A stretch of 64,000 nucleotides of DNA from Chengkuizengella axinellae (GCF_030730905.1 NZ_JAVAMP010000001.1:806001-870000), one strand, 5' to 3'; shown: positions 16,807 through 25,577, numbered from the stretch's first letter. Notes: a model not told the origin generated them from the sequence alone. A program made the numbers and translations.

Positions 16807-17424
16807 TTAAGAATTCAACTGTTTTTTTTCTAAATCACGTACAGTATCACTTTTTTCTACTTTTTTTTCATTTCTATATGTATTAAACATGAGGTCAAAA
16901 GTAGGGTGAGTTACACCAAACCAAAAGTGTTCATTTTTATAATGATGCAAAAGATGTGTTTTTTTCATGAATTTGCCCCAGGGTGTAATCGGTTGAATAG
17001 GGCGGTGTGCGACATAGTGAGACCATTCATAGTATAACAAATAGGCGAGTACTCCCGTTGTAAAGGAGATGGAGATCATAATTTCGAAGGTAATGAGGAA
17101 TACAATAAGACCTGCTGTGATAAACAAAGGAAAGCTGTACCATACAGGCAAAAATAACAGTTTTACATCGTTTGGATGAACATGGTGGAGATAGTGCATG
17201 CGTTTCATTATTTTCAGCAAAACATTTTTTCTAGGAGGTTTCATATGAAATAAAAATCGGTGGATTAGATATTCTGTAATTGCATAACCGACAATACCTA
17301 TTAGCATAGCTAACCATAATGTGCCGTTTGAATAGTCAAATAACGTAATTGTGAGAAGGATAAGAAAAACGATGGAAGTAATCTGGATATCTCTAACACT
17401 AAAAAACTCTTTAATATACTTCAT
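16807..17424 (-). CDS. Fatty acid hydroxylase/sterol desaturase family membrane protein
   Basis: About 205 residues with four or more membrane segments and the di-iron histidine clusters of the family: HRFLFH near residue 60, HYLHHVHP near 85, HYVAH near 145, HLLHHYKNEHFWFGVTHP near 165-185. These enzymes put hydroxyl groups on lipids or carotenoids using oxygen. ATG 17424 has GGAGG with 8 bases of spacing. It lies 70 bases downstream of an aldehyde dehydrogenase on the same strand, so an aldehyde/alcohol lipid pathway is plausible. The substrate is not shown by the sequence. Confidence 0.87.
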   Translation of the reverse strand: MKYIKEFFSVRDIQITSIVFLILLTITLFDYSNGTLWLAMLIGIVGYAITEYLIHRFLFHMKPPRKNVLLKIMKRMHYLHHVHPNDVKLLFLPVWYSFPLFITAGLIVFLITFEIMISISFTTGVLAYLLYYEWSHYVAHRPIQPITPWGKFMKKTHLLHHYKNEHFWFGVTHPTFDLMFNTYRNEKKVEKSDTVRDLEKKQLNS

Positions 17425-17494
17425 CTTATAAACCTCCAACTTTATTTAGAAATATAAATAAGATGCACAGGTATGCTTGTGCATCTCATCATGA

Positions 17495-19027
17495 TCATTT
17501 TGATTTTCTAAGAAGTTGAATGTAGGAAGAAAACATTTTTATCGGTTTTTTTCTTTTGCCATACCAGCTATTGACAAAGTCTATGAAAGGAGGAAGCTTT
17601 CCAGCATACGGATACCAATTTACTTCGGCCTTTTTGAAGCCGCTATCTACCATGATTGATTTTTGATGACAAAAATTTGTCACGCCAACGGCTGCATGAT
17701 ATCTTCCAATACCACTATCTTTTATGCCTCCAAAAGGAAGGTGTGGATTGGCAATGGCTACGAGAACATCATTAACTAGAACACTTCCGGCGGCTAACTT
17801 TCCTGCTACTCTCTTGGCTTTATTTATATCTTTGCTCCATACACTTGAGCTGAGTCCATAGCGAGAATTATTCGCCAATTTTATAGCTTCTTCTTCATTT
17901 TCAAAAGGAATAACATTGATTACAGGTCCAAAGGTCTCTTCTTGAATGACCTCCATTTTATGATTCACACCCGTTAATATGATAGGTTCAATTTTCATAC
18001 CTTGATTTTGATTCAGTTTTGGATGACTGCCGCTATAAAGGGTAGCTCCTTTTGAAATAGCTGAGGAAACATGGTTTTGTACAACTTGGAGCTGCTGCTC
18101 AAAGGTCATGGATCCTAAATCTGCATCATCTGAAAGTTCAGTTTTTAGGTTTTGTAGCCCTCTTTTTAATGAAACAACAAAAGGTTCATAGATTTTTTTT
18201 TCTACATAAATACGCTCAACAGACATGCATACTTGGCCGTAGTTTGTTAATGAGCCCCACAAAGCACCGTTCACTGCACGCTCAATATGGGCATCTTTGA
18301 ACACAATCATTGGGTCTTTTCCACCTAATTCTAAAGATGTTGGTATGAGATTTTTAGCTGCTTCTTGAAGTATGATTTTTCCTGTTCGATCCGAACCTGT
18401 GAAAAAGATATAGTCTGGTTTTTCAGATACTAGCTTTGCGCCTATTTCTTTTCCTCCATGAGCCACTTGAATGACATGATCGGGAAATCCTGCTTGTTCA
18501 AATAAACTCTCCATCCACTGTCCTACAAGAGGTGTAACTTCTGAAGGTTTAAGTATGGCACAATTTCCTGCTATGACCGCATTAATAACTGGATTCATTG
18601 CCAGCTGGAAAGGATAATTCCATGGTGAAATCACTAAAACCACACCACGTGGATGATAGGAAGTGTAGGATTTTTTCCCAATGAATGCTATAGGGGTCTT
18701 CGTTTTTCTAGTTTTTAAAATTTTTTCAGCATGTTTTTCTAAATAAGCAATGGCATCTAATATAGTGTATAAGTCAGCTGTAATAGACTCGACCTTAGGT
18801 TTTCCTGTATCTTGATGGATTATATCAATACCGTCTTCTAGTTGTTCAACAATAATATGTCTTAATTTTCGAATATATTGCAAGCGTTCTTTAATAGATG
18901 TATTTTGCCAAGTTTGAAAAGCTCTTCTGGCTTGTTCATACATAAGTGTTGTGGATTGAAGTGGAGTTGTATTTACATAGCCGATCGTGTCACCGCTAAT
19001 AGGGTTCACTGACTCTAATGCTTCCAT
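17495..19027 (-). CDS. NAD(P)-dependent aldehyde dehydrogenase
   Basis: 510 residues. It has the ALDH core: ISPWNYPFQLAMNP near residue 135, FTGSDRTGKI near 210, the catalytic Glu in LELGGKDP near 245, the catalytic Cys in GQVCMSVERIYV near 280, and LPFGGIKDSGIGRYH near 430. ATG 19027 is preceded by AGGAGGGG. The C-terminal extension (residues about 450-510), with a hydrophobic and basic end (SWYGKRKKP), resembles fatty-aldehyde or apocarotenal-type dehydrogenases that touch membranes. It is probably co-transcribed with the hydroxylase gene. A role in oxidising long-chain aldehydes is inferred. Confidence 0.9.
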   Translation of the reverse strand: MEALESVNPISGDTIGYVNTTPLQSTTLMYEQARRAFQTWQNTSIKERLQYIRKLRHIIVEQLEDGIDIIHQDTGKPKVESITADLYTILDAIAYLEKHAEKILKTRKTKTPIAFIGKKSYTSYHPRGVVLVISPWNYPFQLAMNPVINAVIAGNCAILKPSEVTPLVGQWMESLFEQAGFPDHVIQVAHGGKEIGAKLVSEKPDYIFFTGSDRTGKIILQEAAKNLIPTSLELGGKDPMIVFKDAHIERAVNGALWGSLTNYGQVCMSVERIYVEKKIYEPFVVSLKRGLQNLKTELSDDADLGSMTFEQQLQVVQNHVSSAISKGATLYSGSHPKLNQNQGMKIEPIILTGVNHKMEVIQEETFGPVINVIPFENEEEAIKLANNSRYGLSSSVWSKDINKAKRVAGKLAAGSVLVNDVLVAIANPHLPFGGIKDSGIGRYHAAVGVTNFCHQKSIMVDSGFKKAEVNWYPYAGKLPPFIDFVNSWYGKRKKPIKMFSSYIQLLRKSK

Positions 19028-19347
19028 TTTGTACCCCTCCTGAAATTTTATATATTTGTTCATTAATTTTTATTATATGATAAAACGTTTAAATTTTACA
19101 GTATACTCATTTAGTCATTTAGTTTTTATTCATTTTATTCTGCTTTTGAATAAGATATGAATGAAGTGGTGAGAAGTTTATGTTCAGAAGGATAGCTTCT
19201 ACAATGAAGCTCGTATTTTTGTATCTAAAATGCCTTATGATGACAATAAGGAGTTATTATTAGAAAATTTCAGCTATTCACATTACTATATTTATATAAT
19301 ACTTTTGAAAAAGCATATATTTAATCATTTTAAAGGAGCAATGAAAA

Positions 19348-20367
19348 ATGAACTTAGCTAAATTTCCAAGAAGAAGATATACACACATGGAGACCCCGAT
19401 TGAACCTTTGCTTCATTTATCGAAAAACTTAGGCGGTCCTACCATTTTTATGAAAAGGGACGATTTACTTGGTCTAACTTCTGGAGGCAATAAAACACGA
19501 AAGCTTGAATTTTTGGTTGCAGATGCATTATTAAATGGTGCAGATACTTTAATTACATGTGGAGCCATTCAATCCAATCATTGCCGATTAACTTTAGCTG
19601 CAGCGGTGAAAGAAGGATTGAGCTGTCACCTTGTTTTGGAAGAAAGGGTTCCTAATACATACGATCCAAATGCAAGCGGTAACAATTTTTTGTTTAAATT
19701 ATTAGGAGCTGATCAAATTAGCGTTGTCCCAAAAGGAAGCAATATGCAAGCTGCTATGGAGCAAGTAAAAGAGAAACTCAAGGAACAAGGAAGGAAACCT
19801 TACATCATACCTGGTGGTGGTTCTAACGAAATTGGGGCAACTGGATATGTGGCCTGTGCAGAGGAAATACTAAACCAATCTTTTCAAAATCAGATTCAAA
19901 TAGATCATGTAGTTACAGCTAGTGGTAGTGGAGGCACTCATGCTGGACTTGTGGCAGGATTTTTTGGAACAAACAGCAAAATACCAGTAACTGGAGTTAA
20001 TGTAAGCCGAAAAAAAGAGGAACAGGAAGATTTGATTTATAACCTTGCTAAACGAGTTTCATCTCATGTTGGTATTCGTGAAGAGTTACCTAGGGAAGCT
20101 GTTGTTTGTTTTGATGATTATGTGGGACCAGGTTATTCACTCCCTACAGATCAAATGATAGAAGCTATTCAATTAGTTGCAAGAACAGAAGGGATATTAC
20201 TAGATCCAGTATATTCAGGAAAAGCCATGGCAGGAATGATTGATTTAGTCAGAAAAGGATATTTTAATGCAGAAGATCAAGTTTTATTCGTTCATACAGG
20301 TGGGTCACCAGCTTTATACGCTTATACCGATACTGTTTTAAATGATGTAGTTTTGCATAAAAGTTAA
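19348..20367 (+). CDS. dcyD: D-cysteine desulfhydrase / ACC deaminase-like PLP enzyme
   Basis: 339 residues of the fold type II PLP family. The PLP lysine lies in SGGNKTRKLEFL near residue 49. ITCGAIQSNHCRLT near 70, the PLP-phosphate loop TASGSGGTHAG near 190, and HTGGSPALY at the end are all typical. DcyD breaks D-cysteine to pyruvate, H2S and ammonia; ACC deaminase is the close relative, and I cannot separate them with certainty by eye. ATG 19348 has AAAGGAG at 9 bases. An out-of-frame ATG at 19341 opens a 6-codon reading frame that overlaps the start. It is a single-gene unit ending at a terminator. Confidence 0.88.
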   Translation: MNLAKFPRRRYTHMETPIEPLLHLSKNLGGPTIFMKRDDLLGLTSGGNKTRKLEFLVADALLNGADTLITCGAIQSNHCRLTLAAAVKEGLSCHLVLEERVPNTYDPNASGNNFLFKLLGADQISVVPKGSNMQAAMEQVKEKLKEQGRKPYIIPGGGSNEIGATGYVACAEEILNQSFQNQIQIDHVVTASGSGGTHAGLVAGFFGTNSKIPVTGVNVSRKKEEQEDLIYNLAKRVSSHVGIREELPREAVVCFDDYVGPGYSLPTDQMIEAIQLVARTEGILLDPVYSGKAMAGMIDLVRKGYFNAEDQVLFVHTGGSPALYAYTDTVLNDVVLHKS

Positions 20368-20428
20368 TTTGTAATTCTCAATTCTAAGTAAATCATTTGT
20401 CTGAGTCGCTGTCCATGTATCTTTGTCT

Positions 20429-20456
20429 AAAAACTCGCCAATCAGCGAGTTTTTTA
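20429..20456 (+). terminator. Terminator after dcyD
   Basis: AAAAACTCGC and GCGAGTTTTT form a stem around a short loop, followed by T residues. Confidence 0.8.
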
Positions 20457-20527
20457 CTTTTATGGCTGCTGTACAAATACGTGATATGACAGTTTCTCCT
20501 TAACAAAAAACGCTGTGTATTCTTTTT

Positions 20528-20677
20528 TCACTTTGACATAGAATCATTGTGGTCATTAGAGTATGCAATTAAAGTTACTTCATGCCCTGATTTATTTTTT
20601 ATTTTGTTTTCCAACTGTTTAATCTCTTCTATTTCCTCGGTCTCCAGCCTAGCAATTTGATATTCGCTTGATTTCAT
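20528..20677 (-). CDS. Small hypothetical protein of 49 residues
   Basis: A short gene with a good ribosome site (GAGGTGA, 7 bases before the ATG at 20677). The product starts MKSSEYQIARLETEEIEE and is acidic and helical in the first half. It then turns to GHEVTLIAYSND, a likely beta strand, and ends SMSK. The pattern of Glu/Ile/Lys heptads and the good start signal indicate a real gene and not chance. It lies between the dcyD terminator and the tRNA-like gene, on the same strand as the latter. Function unknown. Confidence 0.65.
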   Translation of the reverse strand: MKSSEYQIARLETEEIEEIKQLENKIKNKSGHEVTLIAYSNDHNDSMSK

Positions 20678-20753
20678 TTTATATTCACCTCAGTTTTGTT
20701 TATAATTATTATTAAGTAAAAAAATCATAGCTGTAATTTGGTTGATGTTTTTA

Positions 20754-20826
20754 CTGGGGAACTAGGATTTGAACCTAGATAATGACTTTAATGTCATATA
20801 TGCCTTACCACTTTGGCTATTCCCCA
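20754..20826 (-). tRNA. tRNA-Gln-like gene with abnormal anticodon arm (possible pseudo-tRNA)
   Basis: A 73-base cloverleaf-like sequence. The acceptor stem is a perfect 7 bp (TGGGGAA/TTCCCCA) with G as discriminator. The T arm is perfect (CTAGG, TTCAAAT, CCTAG) and the D arm GCC/GGC encloses a GTGGTAA loop as in tRNA-Gln. U1-A72, G2-C71, G3-C70 and G73 are the known glutamine identity elements. The anticodon region does not pair in the standard place. The only stem is ATGAC/GTCAT shifted by three bases with a 6-base loop ATTAAA, and the linker and variable region are altered to match. CCA is not encoded. I cannot assign an anticodon with confidence. Confidence 0.6.
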
Positions 20827-20915
20827 GCGATAATCATATTTTTATCAGCGATATGGATTTTTATACGTTATTTTATTTGAATTAAGTTTGTAACATTGTC
20901 TGAGGAGGAATAAAA

Positions 20916-22034
20916 TTGAAAATTTTATCGATAGAACCTACACCGAGTCCAAACTCTATGAAAATCAATATAGACGAATCTCTACCAACTGGAGTGCGTA
21001 AAACTTATACTTCAGAAAATAAAGAGAACGCACCTGAATTGATGAAAAAAATACTTGGAATTGACGGAGTTGTATCCATCTTTCATACGGTTGATTTTCT
21101 AGCTATAGATCGATTGCCCAATGCAGATTGGAAAATGATATTGGGACAAGTAAAAGAAATATTTGGTGAAGGACAGGCTAATATTGGAATGGAGTCTGTG
21201 GATGAAGGTTTTGGTGAAGTAAAAGTTTATGTTCAAACATTTAGGAAAATTCCTATGCAGATTCGAGTAAAGTCAGAGATGGAAGAAGTAAGAGAGAATT
21301 TATCAGAGCGATTTACGAATGCTGCAATTGAAGCAGGTCTAGCTTCCCCGAATTTAATAAAAGAAAGAAAACTTGAGGAGTGGGGCATTCGTTATGGTGA
21401 GCCGAAGGAAATTGCTGAGGAAGTATTAGAAGAATTGGATGCATCTTATGATGAAAAAAGAATAAAAGGATTACTGCAGCAAGCTCAAAATACGAATGTA
21501 GATGCACCTATTATCATTGAGAAAATGTCACCAGATGAGGTGAACATCGCATTGGATTCCCCAGATTGGCGCAGAAGATTCGCTGCATTCGATCAGTTAG
21601 AGCCAACAACTGAATCCCTGCCTATAATTTCAAAAGCTCTTAAAGATCAAAAATCCTCCATTCGTCGTTTAGCCATTGTTTATTTAGGTGAAATTGAACA
21701 TGATCAAGTTCTGCCTTTACTGTATGATGGGTTAATGGATTCATCCGTTTCCGTCAGACGTACTGCAGGGGATACCATTTCAGATATCGGGAATCCTGAG
21801 GCTATTCAACCTATGATTAAAGCTTTAGAAGATAAAAATAAATTAGTTCGTTGGAGAGCTGCGCGATTTTTGTATGAAGTAGGAGATGAGACTGCTGTTT
21901 CTGCTTTGCAAGAAGCAGAAAATGATCCAGAATTTGAAGTCAGTTTACAGGTGAAAATGGCGCTAGAACGAATCAATAGTGGTGAAGAAGCTGCCGGAAC
22001 CATTTGGCAGCAAATGACTAAAAGTAGGAAATAA
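20916..22034 (+). CDS. cvfC: CvfC-like protein: NifU/Nfu-like N-terminus with HEAT repeats
   Basis: 372 residues. The first 90 residues (SIEPTPSPNSMKINID, then GVVSIFHTVDFLAIDR) match the N-terminal domain of Nfu/NifU scaffold proteins, without their C-terminal CxxC domain. Residues about 195-355 form HEAT/PBS-lyase type helical repeats with RR and DxxxxVR motifs. The whole arrangement corresponds to the conserved virulence factor C family (YpgR in Bacillus, CvfC in Staphylococcus). TTG 20916 has AGGAGGAA at ideal spacing. It stands alone on its strand. An adaptor role in Fe-S handling is inferred from the N-terminal domain only. Confidence 0.82.
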   Translation: MKILSIEPTPSPNSMKINIDESLPTGVRKTYTSENKENAPELMKKILGIDGVVSIFHTVDFLAIDRLPNADWKMILGQVKEIFGEGQANIGMESVDEGFGEVKVYVQTFRKIPMQIRVKSEMEEVRENLSERFTNAAIEAGLASPNLIKERKLEEWGIRYGEPKEIAEEVLEELDASYDEKRIKGLLQQAQNTNVDAPIIIEKMSPDEVNIALDSPDWRRRFAAFDQLEPTTESLPIISKALKDQKSSIRRLAIVYLGEIEHDQVLPLLYDGLMDSSVSVRRTAGDTISDIGNPEAIQPMIKALEDKNKLVRWRAARFLYEVGDETAVSALQEAENDPEFEVSLQVKMALERINSGEEAAGTIWQQMTKSRK

Positions 22035-22116
22035 TTGCTAGTATAAATCATTCCCTAAAGTAAAAAAATATAAATGTAACAGCAAAACCAATTTTTCAAC
22101 TAAGGGGATGAAGTAA

Positions 22117-22368
22117 ATGGAAAATAATCAGCAAAATCAAGGAAACCATGTTGAAATTGTAGCTGTAAGGAAAAATGGGGATGGAGATTTAACTGAATTT
22201 AAAACATCCGATGGACGAACTTTGGGTTATCAGCAAGCTTTGCAAGAAGTGCAAAATGGAAACATTAAAGGTGTAAATGCCTTTAAAGGAAGAGACGGAG
22301 AGACGTATTTACGCGGAGATGCAGACGGTGATCCAAGTAACAACCTAGACCAACTACCTATTTTCTAA
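22117..22368 (+). CDS. DUF3892 family small protein
   Basis: 83 residues with the DUF3892 pattern: EIVAVRKNGDGDLTEFKTSDGR, then QALQEVQNGNIKGVNAFKGRDG and YLRGDADG. It is short, mixed alpha/beta and soluble. AAGGGGATGAAG precedes the ATG. It lies 82 bases after CvfC and ends at a strong terminator, so it is probably transcribed with CvfC or from its own promoter. No function is known for this domain family. Confidence 0.82.
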   Translation: MENNQQNQGNHVEIVAVRKNGDGDLTEFKTSDGRTLGYQQALQEVQNGNIKGVNAFKGRDGETYLRGDADGDPSNNLDQLPIF

Positions 22369-22385
22369 AATATATGGTTGCAATG

Positions 22386-22436
22386 AAGAGCTGTCTCAAA
22401 GTCAGATTTTGTGGCTTAGAGGTAGCTCTTTTTTTA
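22386..22436 (+). terminator. Terminator after the DUF3892 gene
   Basis: A 17-position stem starting AGAGCTGTCTC (one A-A mismatch, some G-T pairs) closes a 9-base loop and is followed by eight T residues. Confidence 0.85.
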
Positions 22437-22514
22437 TTCAGATTCCATTAGAAGTCGCCGTCCTTTATTTCTGTATTTCATTTAACTTTTATCGACATAA
22501 ACGGATTTAATGAT

Positions 22515-23255
22515 CTATTCGTTACTCTCAAAAGTATATCGTTTCTGCTGCTCCATAAACGTCATCTTTCCTGTTTTTCCAATAAAATCCTCCATATGAT
22601 CACCATAATGCATTAGCAGAATTTTTTCTTGAATTTCCTCAGGCAGTGTCAGGAGCTGGTTCAAGGTAGCATGTACAGTCCCAGGATCTTCTAATTGGCA
22701 GTCATGCATGATAGTCCTGCATTTTCTGCCTTCATGGATATGTGCTAGCAAGCTAGGGTTGAATTGCATATCAGCACTATAAAAAAGATCTTGATTTATA
22801 AACAAAGAATAACTTAATTTGTTAGGCACATGTTCCGTTTGTATGATCTCAATATGTAAAGATGGGCTGATTGTTGTTTCTTCATTTTCATTCATCTCAA
22901 CAATTTCAAAAAAATCCTCTAATCCATTTCCTTTTCCGTCACTTAAACCTGCTTTTAAGCTATTTTCCCACAATACAGGCAATAACTTAGCGCTGATAAA
23001 AAGTTTTGGTTTAGGAATGTTTAAAAATTTGGACTGAAAGGCTAATTCTTCAACTCCACCTACATGATCAGCATGAAGATGAGTGATTAGAATTCCATCG
23101 ATTTCTTGAACTGGTTTATTTAGTTTATGCAGCGCCATAGGAGCAGTGATGCCGCAATCAATTAAAAGAGTATAATCCTCTGTATAAACTAAGGCATTAT
23201 TATTGAAATATTTTTTGGAAAATGCACTACCTGTTCCGATCATTTGAATTTGCAT
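22515..23255 (-). CDS. Metallo-beta-lactamase fold hydrolase
   Basis: 246 residues with the metal-binding THLHADH motif near residue 58, GTGSAFSKKYFNNNA at the N-terminus (as in RNase Z/PhnP-like hydrolases), a distal His in TEHVPNK near 136, Asp in SADMQF near 160, and a last metal His in LLMHYGDH near 228. It resembles small phosphodiesterase-like proteins (YhfI group) and not the beta-lactamases that confer resistance. It is a single-gene unit divergent from the gene at 23439. Its substrate is not evident. Confidence 0.85.
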   Translation of the reverse strand: MQIQMIGTGSAFSKKYFNNNALVYTEDYTLLIDCGITAPMALHKLNKPVQEIDGILITHLHADHVGGVEELAFQSKFLNIPKPKLFISAKLLPVLWENSLKAGLSDGKGNGLEDFFEIVEMNENEETTISPSLHIEIIQTEHVPNKLSYSLFINQDLFYSADMQFNPSLLAHIHEGRKCRTIMHDCQLEDPGTVHATLNQLLTLPEEIQEKILLMHYGDHMEDFIGKTGKMTFMEQQKRYTFESNE

Positions 23256-23380
23256 TGTTTATTTCATCCTCTCACAATCAATATCAACTTTTTGAATACC
23301 TACTTCTACATATAAAGTTACCATAAAAATGCAAAGAAATGCAGCGATCATAAAATTCAATCTTTAAGCATATATTAAAC

Positions 23381-23410
23381 TTGAAAAAACAAACATATGT
23401 TCTGTATAAT
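23381..23410 (+). promoter_or_regulatory. Sigma-A promoter for the gene at 23439
   Basis: TTGAAA (23381-23386) and TATAAT (23405-23410) with an 18-base spacer. The upstream in-frame ATG at 23397 lies inside this promoter, which supports the later start of the next gene. Confidence 0.7.
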
Positions 23411-23438
23411 ACAGTATAAGTACAAAATTAAAGGTTGG

Positions 23439-23786
23439 ATGGAAATGAAGGAATCAAATATCAATCGTATGATTTATGAATATGTAGTCTCGTTATATTT
23501 GCTTAAAGCAATGGATTGGGATAAAAAAATAACAGATTCCATGAAATTGAATCGATTTTGGAATACATTTTTAGAGCGGCTTCATAAGGTGGTGCTTCAT
23601 GATCATATACGTATTAAAAAAAGAATAAAACAAATTGGTTGTAAAATTCTGCTTGAGGAAGTTTTGGAAAATAAGAATGTCCATGTGATGTATGTTTTTG
23701 AAGGTTACGAGCACCATTGTGAGATTATGCCTTCTGTGTTAAAAAATAAATGTGAAGAAAAGTTGGATGCGTTGTTAATTAAATGA
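23439..23786 (+). CDS. Conserved hypothetical protein of about 115 residues
   Basis: Soluble, mixed-charge protein with no signal peptide. It has a helical N-terminal half (MIYEYVVSLYLLKAMDWDKK), a basic stretch (HDHIRIKKRIKQIGCKIL) and a short beta pair (VHVMYVFEGYEHHCEIM). The HH and Cys near residue 95 could bind metal, but the pattern matches no family I know. A promoter with TATAAT at 23405-23410 gives a 20-25 base leader. ATG 23439 (AAAGG before it) and ATG 23445 are both possible. Function unknown. Confidence 0.65.
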   Translation: MEMKESNINRMIYEYVVSLYLLKAMDWDKKITDSMKLNRFWNTFLERLHKVVLHDHIRIKKRIKQIGCKILLEEVLENKNVHVMYVFEGYEHHCEIMPSVLKNKCEEKLDALLIK

Positions 23787-23828
23787 TGTACAATTAAATC
23801 ACAAAATGTGAGGAGACTTTGAGCAAAG

Positions 23829-24722
23829 ATGATGAAAGTTGTTGGTATTGTTCTATTTTTAATGATTGGATTAATAGGATTTATATGTCTATTTATAGCG
23901 ATAAACGTTGGTTGGAAACTTTCTCATCCAAAGAAGCAGCATGTTACAGATTCTCCTCACCGCCATCATTTTGATTATGAAGATGTTGAGTTTCTAAGCA
24001 GAGATAAAACAACGAAGTTGAGAGGTTGGTATTTACCTACTACAAAAGAACAGGAAAAGATGACTATTATTTTTATTCATGGTTATACAAAAAACAGGGA
24101 ACAGGATAATTTCCCATTTTTAACTTTAGCCCATTCCTTGGTTGGAGCGGGATACAACGTTCTCTTATTTGACATGAGAAATTCAGGGGAATCCAGTGGG
24201 AGTTTAACTACCTTGGGTCAATGTGAAAAAGAAGATGTATTAGGAGCGGTAGATTGGGTAAAGCAACATTCAAATACAAAAATAGGTTTGTTGGGGGTAT
24301 CGATGGGTGCATCAACTGCAATTCAAGCAGCAGCAGCAGAACCTTCGATAATTGCTCTAGTAGCTGATAGTCCTTATCATGATTTAAAAGAATATTTACA
24401 ATCGAACCTATCTAAGTGGTCGAACCTACCTAATTTTTTATTTACACCTCTCATTATGAATATATTAGGTCCTGTAACAGGCATTAAACCAGAAAAAGTG
24501 ACACCTATTAAATCTGTGGATGCTGTTTATCCAAGACCTATTTTATTTATTCATAGCATAAGGGACGAATCAGTTCCTTATAAGGGCAGTGAAGCTATGT
24601 ATAACAAACACCGGGACCGCTTTGAGTTTTGGAAAACGACAAGTGAAGGACATGTGCTTTCTTATCAAGAAGATCCCATTAAATACACTCAGAAAGTAAT
24701 TTCTTTTTTTAGTAACATATGA
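23829..24722 (+). CDS. Membrane-anchored alpha/beta hydrolase (YqkD/YkfP-like)
   Basis: 297 residues. One N-terminal membrane segment (VGIVLFLMIGLIGFICLFIAI) is followed by an alpha/beta hydrolase. IIFIHGYTKNREQD near residue 86 makes the oxyanion hole, GVSMGAS near 160 is the nucleophile elbow, RDESVPY near 243 carries the acid and EGHVLSY near 277 the catalytic His. The topology puts the catalytic domain outside or on the membrane face. ATG 23829 and the next ATG both fit the GAGGAGACTTTGAGC leader. Its neighbours do not suggest a substrate. Confidence 0.85.
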   Translation: MMKVVGIVLFLMIGLIGFICLFIAINVGWKLSHPKKQHVTDSPHRHHFDYEDVEFLSRDKTTKLRGWYLPTTKEQEKMTIIFIHGYTKNREQDNFPFLTLAHSLVGAGYNVLLFDMRNSGESSGSLTTLGQCEKEDVLGAVDWVKQHSNTKIGLLGVSMGASTAIQAAAAEPSIIALVADSPYHDLKEYLQSNLSKWSNLPNFLFTPLIMNILGPVTGIKPEKVTPIKSVDAVYPRPILFIHSIRDESVPYKGSEAMYNKHRDRFEFWKTTSEGHVLSYQEDPIKYTQKVISFFSNI

Positions 24723-24871
24723 ATTTAAAAGTTTTATAAATAGGAGAAAATGAAATTCTTAAAAAATACTTAAAAATAACTTAAAAAAATATATTTCTGA
24801 ACGCAACTCTTGTTTGATACCGGAGTATAACACTATTAAGAAGAGAAATTATTGTGGAGGTTTGACAACGT

Positions 24872-25465
24872 ATGAAATTCAAACGAACGTTTTTACTTAT
24901 AGTAGGTCTTTCAATTTTAGGTGCGGCAACTGTTATGGCAGACAGCAAAATGCAGCAATATAATGGGAAGGAAGTTACGATTAAAATCAATGGAGAGCAA
25001 TTATCTGAACCAGGATTAAGCATAGAAGGGAAGACTATGTTGCCGCTTCGCGATGTATCTGAGAAGTTTCATGCTATGGTTGAATATGATGAAGCTACTG
25101 ATACAGTATCGATCTACAAACCTAACGTACAGGTTTCCTTATTTACTTTAAAAGATGGTCAATTGGGTACTTTTGGTAAAGTGACTAAAAATACTGAAAA
25201 TGAGTTTTTCATCTTTACACAAATTGATACATTAGTAACGGATATTGATTCTATGAAATTTGAAATCGTAGATCCTTTTGGTACGATTGAGTATGATCAC
25301 ATTGAATCTAATATGACTGATCAAACTGAGAATATGTGGTTATATACGCCAAACATTGAATTTACAGCTAAAATCAGTGGGGAGTATACAGTGAATATTT
25401 ATATGCAGTTGACTGGTAGCGACGAGTATTCTCTTGTAGGTCAAAAAGTGTTTACTGCAGAATAA
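24872..25465 (+). CDS. Secreted protein with copper amine oxidase N-terminal-like (stalk) domain
   Basis: 197 residues. A signal peptide (KRTFLLIVGLSILGAATVMADS) is cleaved near residue 23. Residues about 30-90 are a copper amine oxidase-like N-terminal domain (VTIKINGEQLSEPGLSIEGKT, then MLPLRDVSEKFHAMVEYDEATDTVSI), found in many Paenibacillus surface proteins. The second half is a beta-rich domain without recognised family. GTGGAGGTTTG precedes the ATG. A single-gene unit. The stalk domain is structural; no copper enzyme is present. Confidence 0.82.
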   Translation: MKFKRTFLLIVGLSILGAATVMADSKMQQYNGKEVTIKINGEQLSEPGLSIEGKTMLPLRDVSEKFHAMVEYDEATDTVSIYKPNVQVSLFTLKDGQLGTFGKVTKNTENEFFIFTQIDTLVTDIDSMKFEIVDPFGTIEYDHIESNMTDQTENMWLYTPNIEFTAKISGEYTVNIYMQLTGSDEYSLVGQKVFTAE

Positions 25466-25577
25466 TGTAAATTGATTTCGTAAATGGTTCATGGTACTAT
25501 ATGTCTGTACATACTTATTTTTTAACACACAAAAAACACATAGTACGATGAACATCTACTAGAAAAGAGGTACACTT

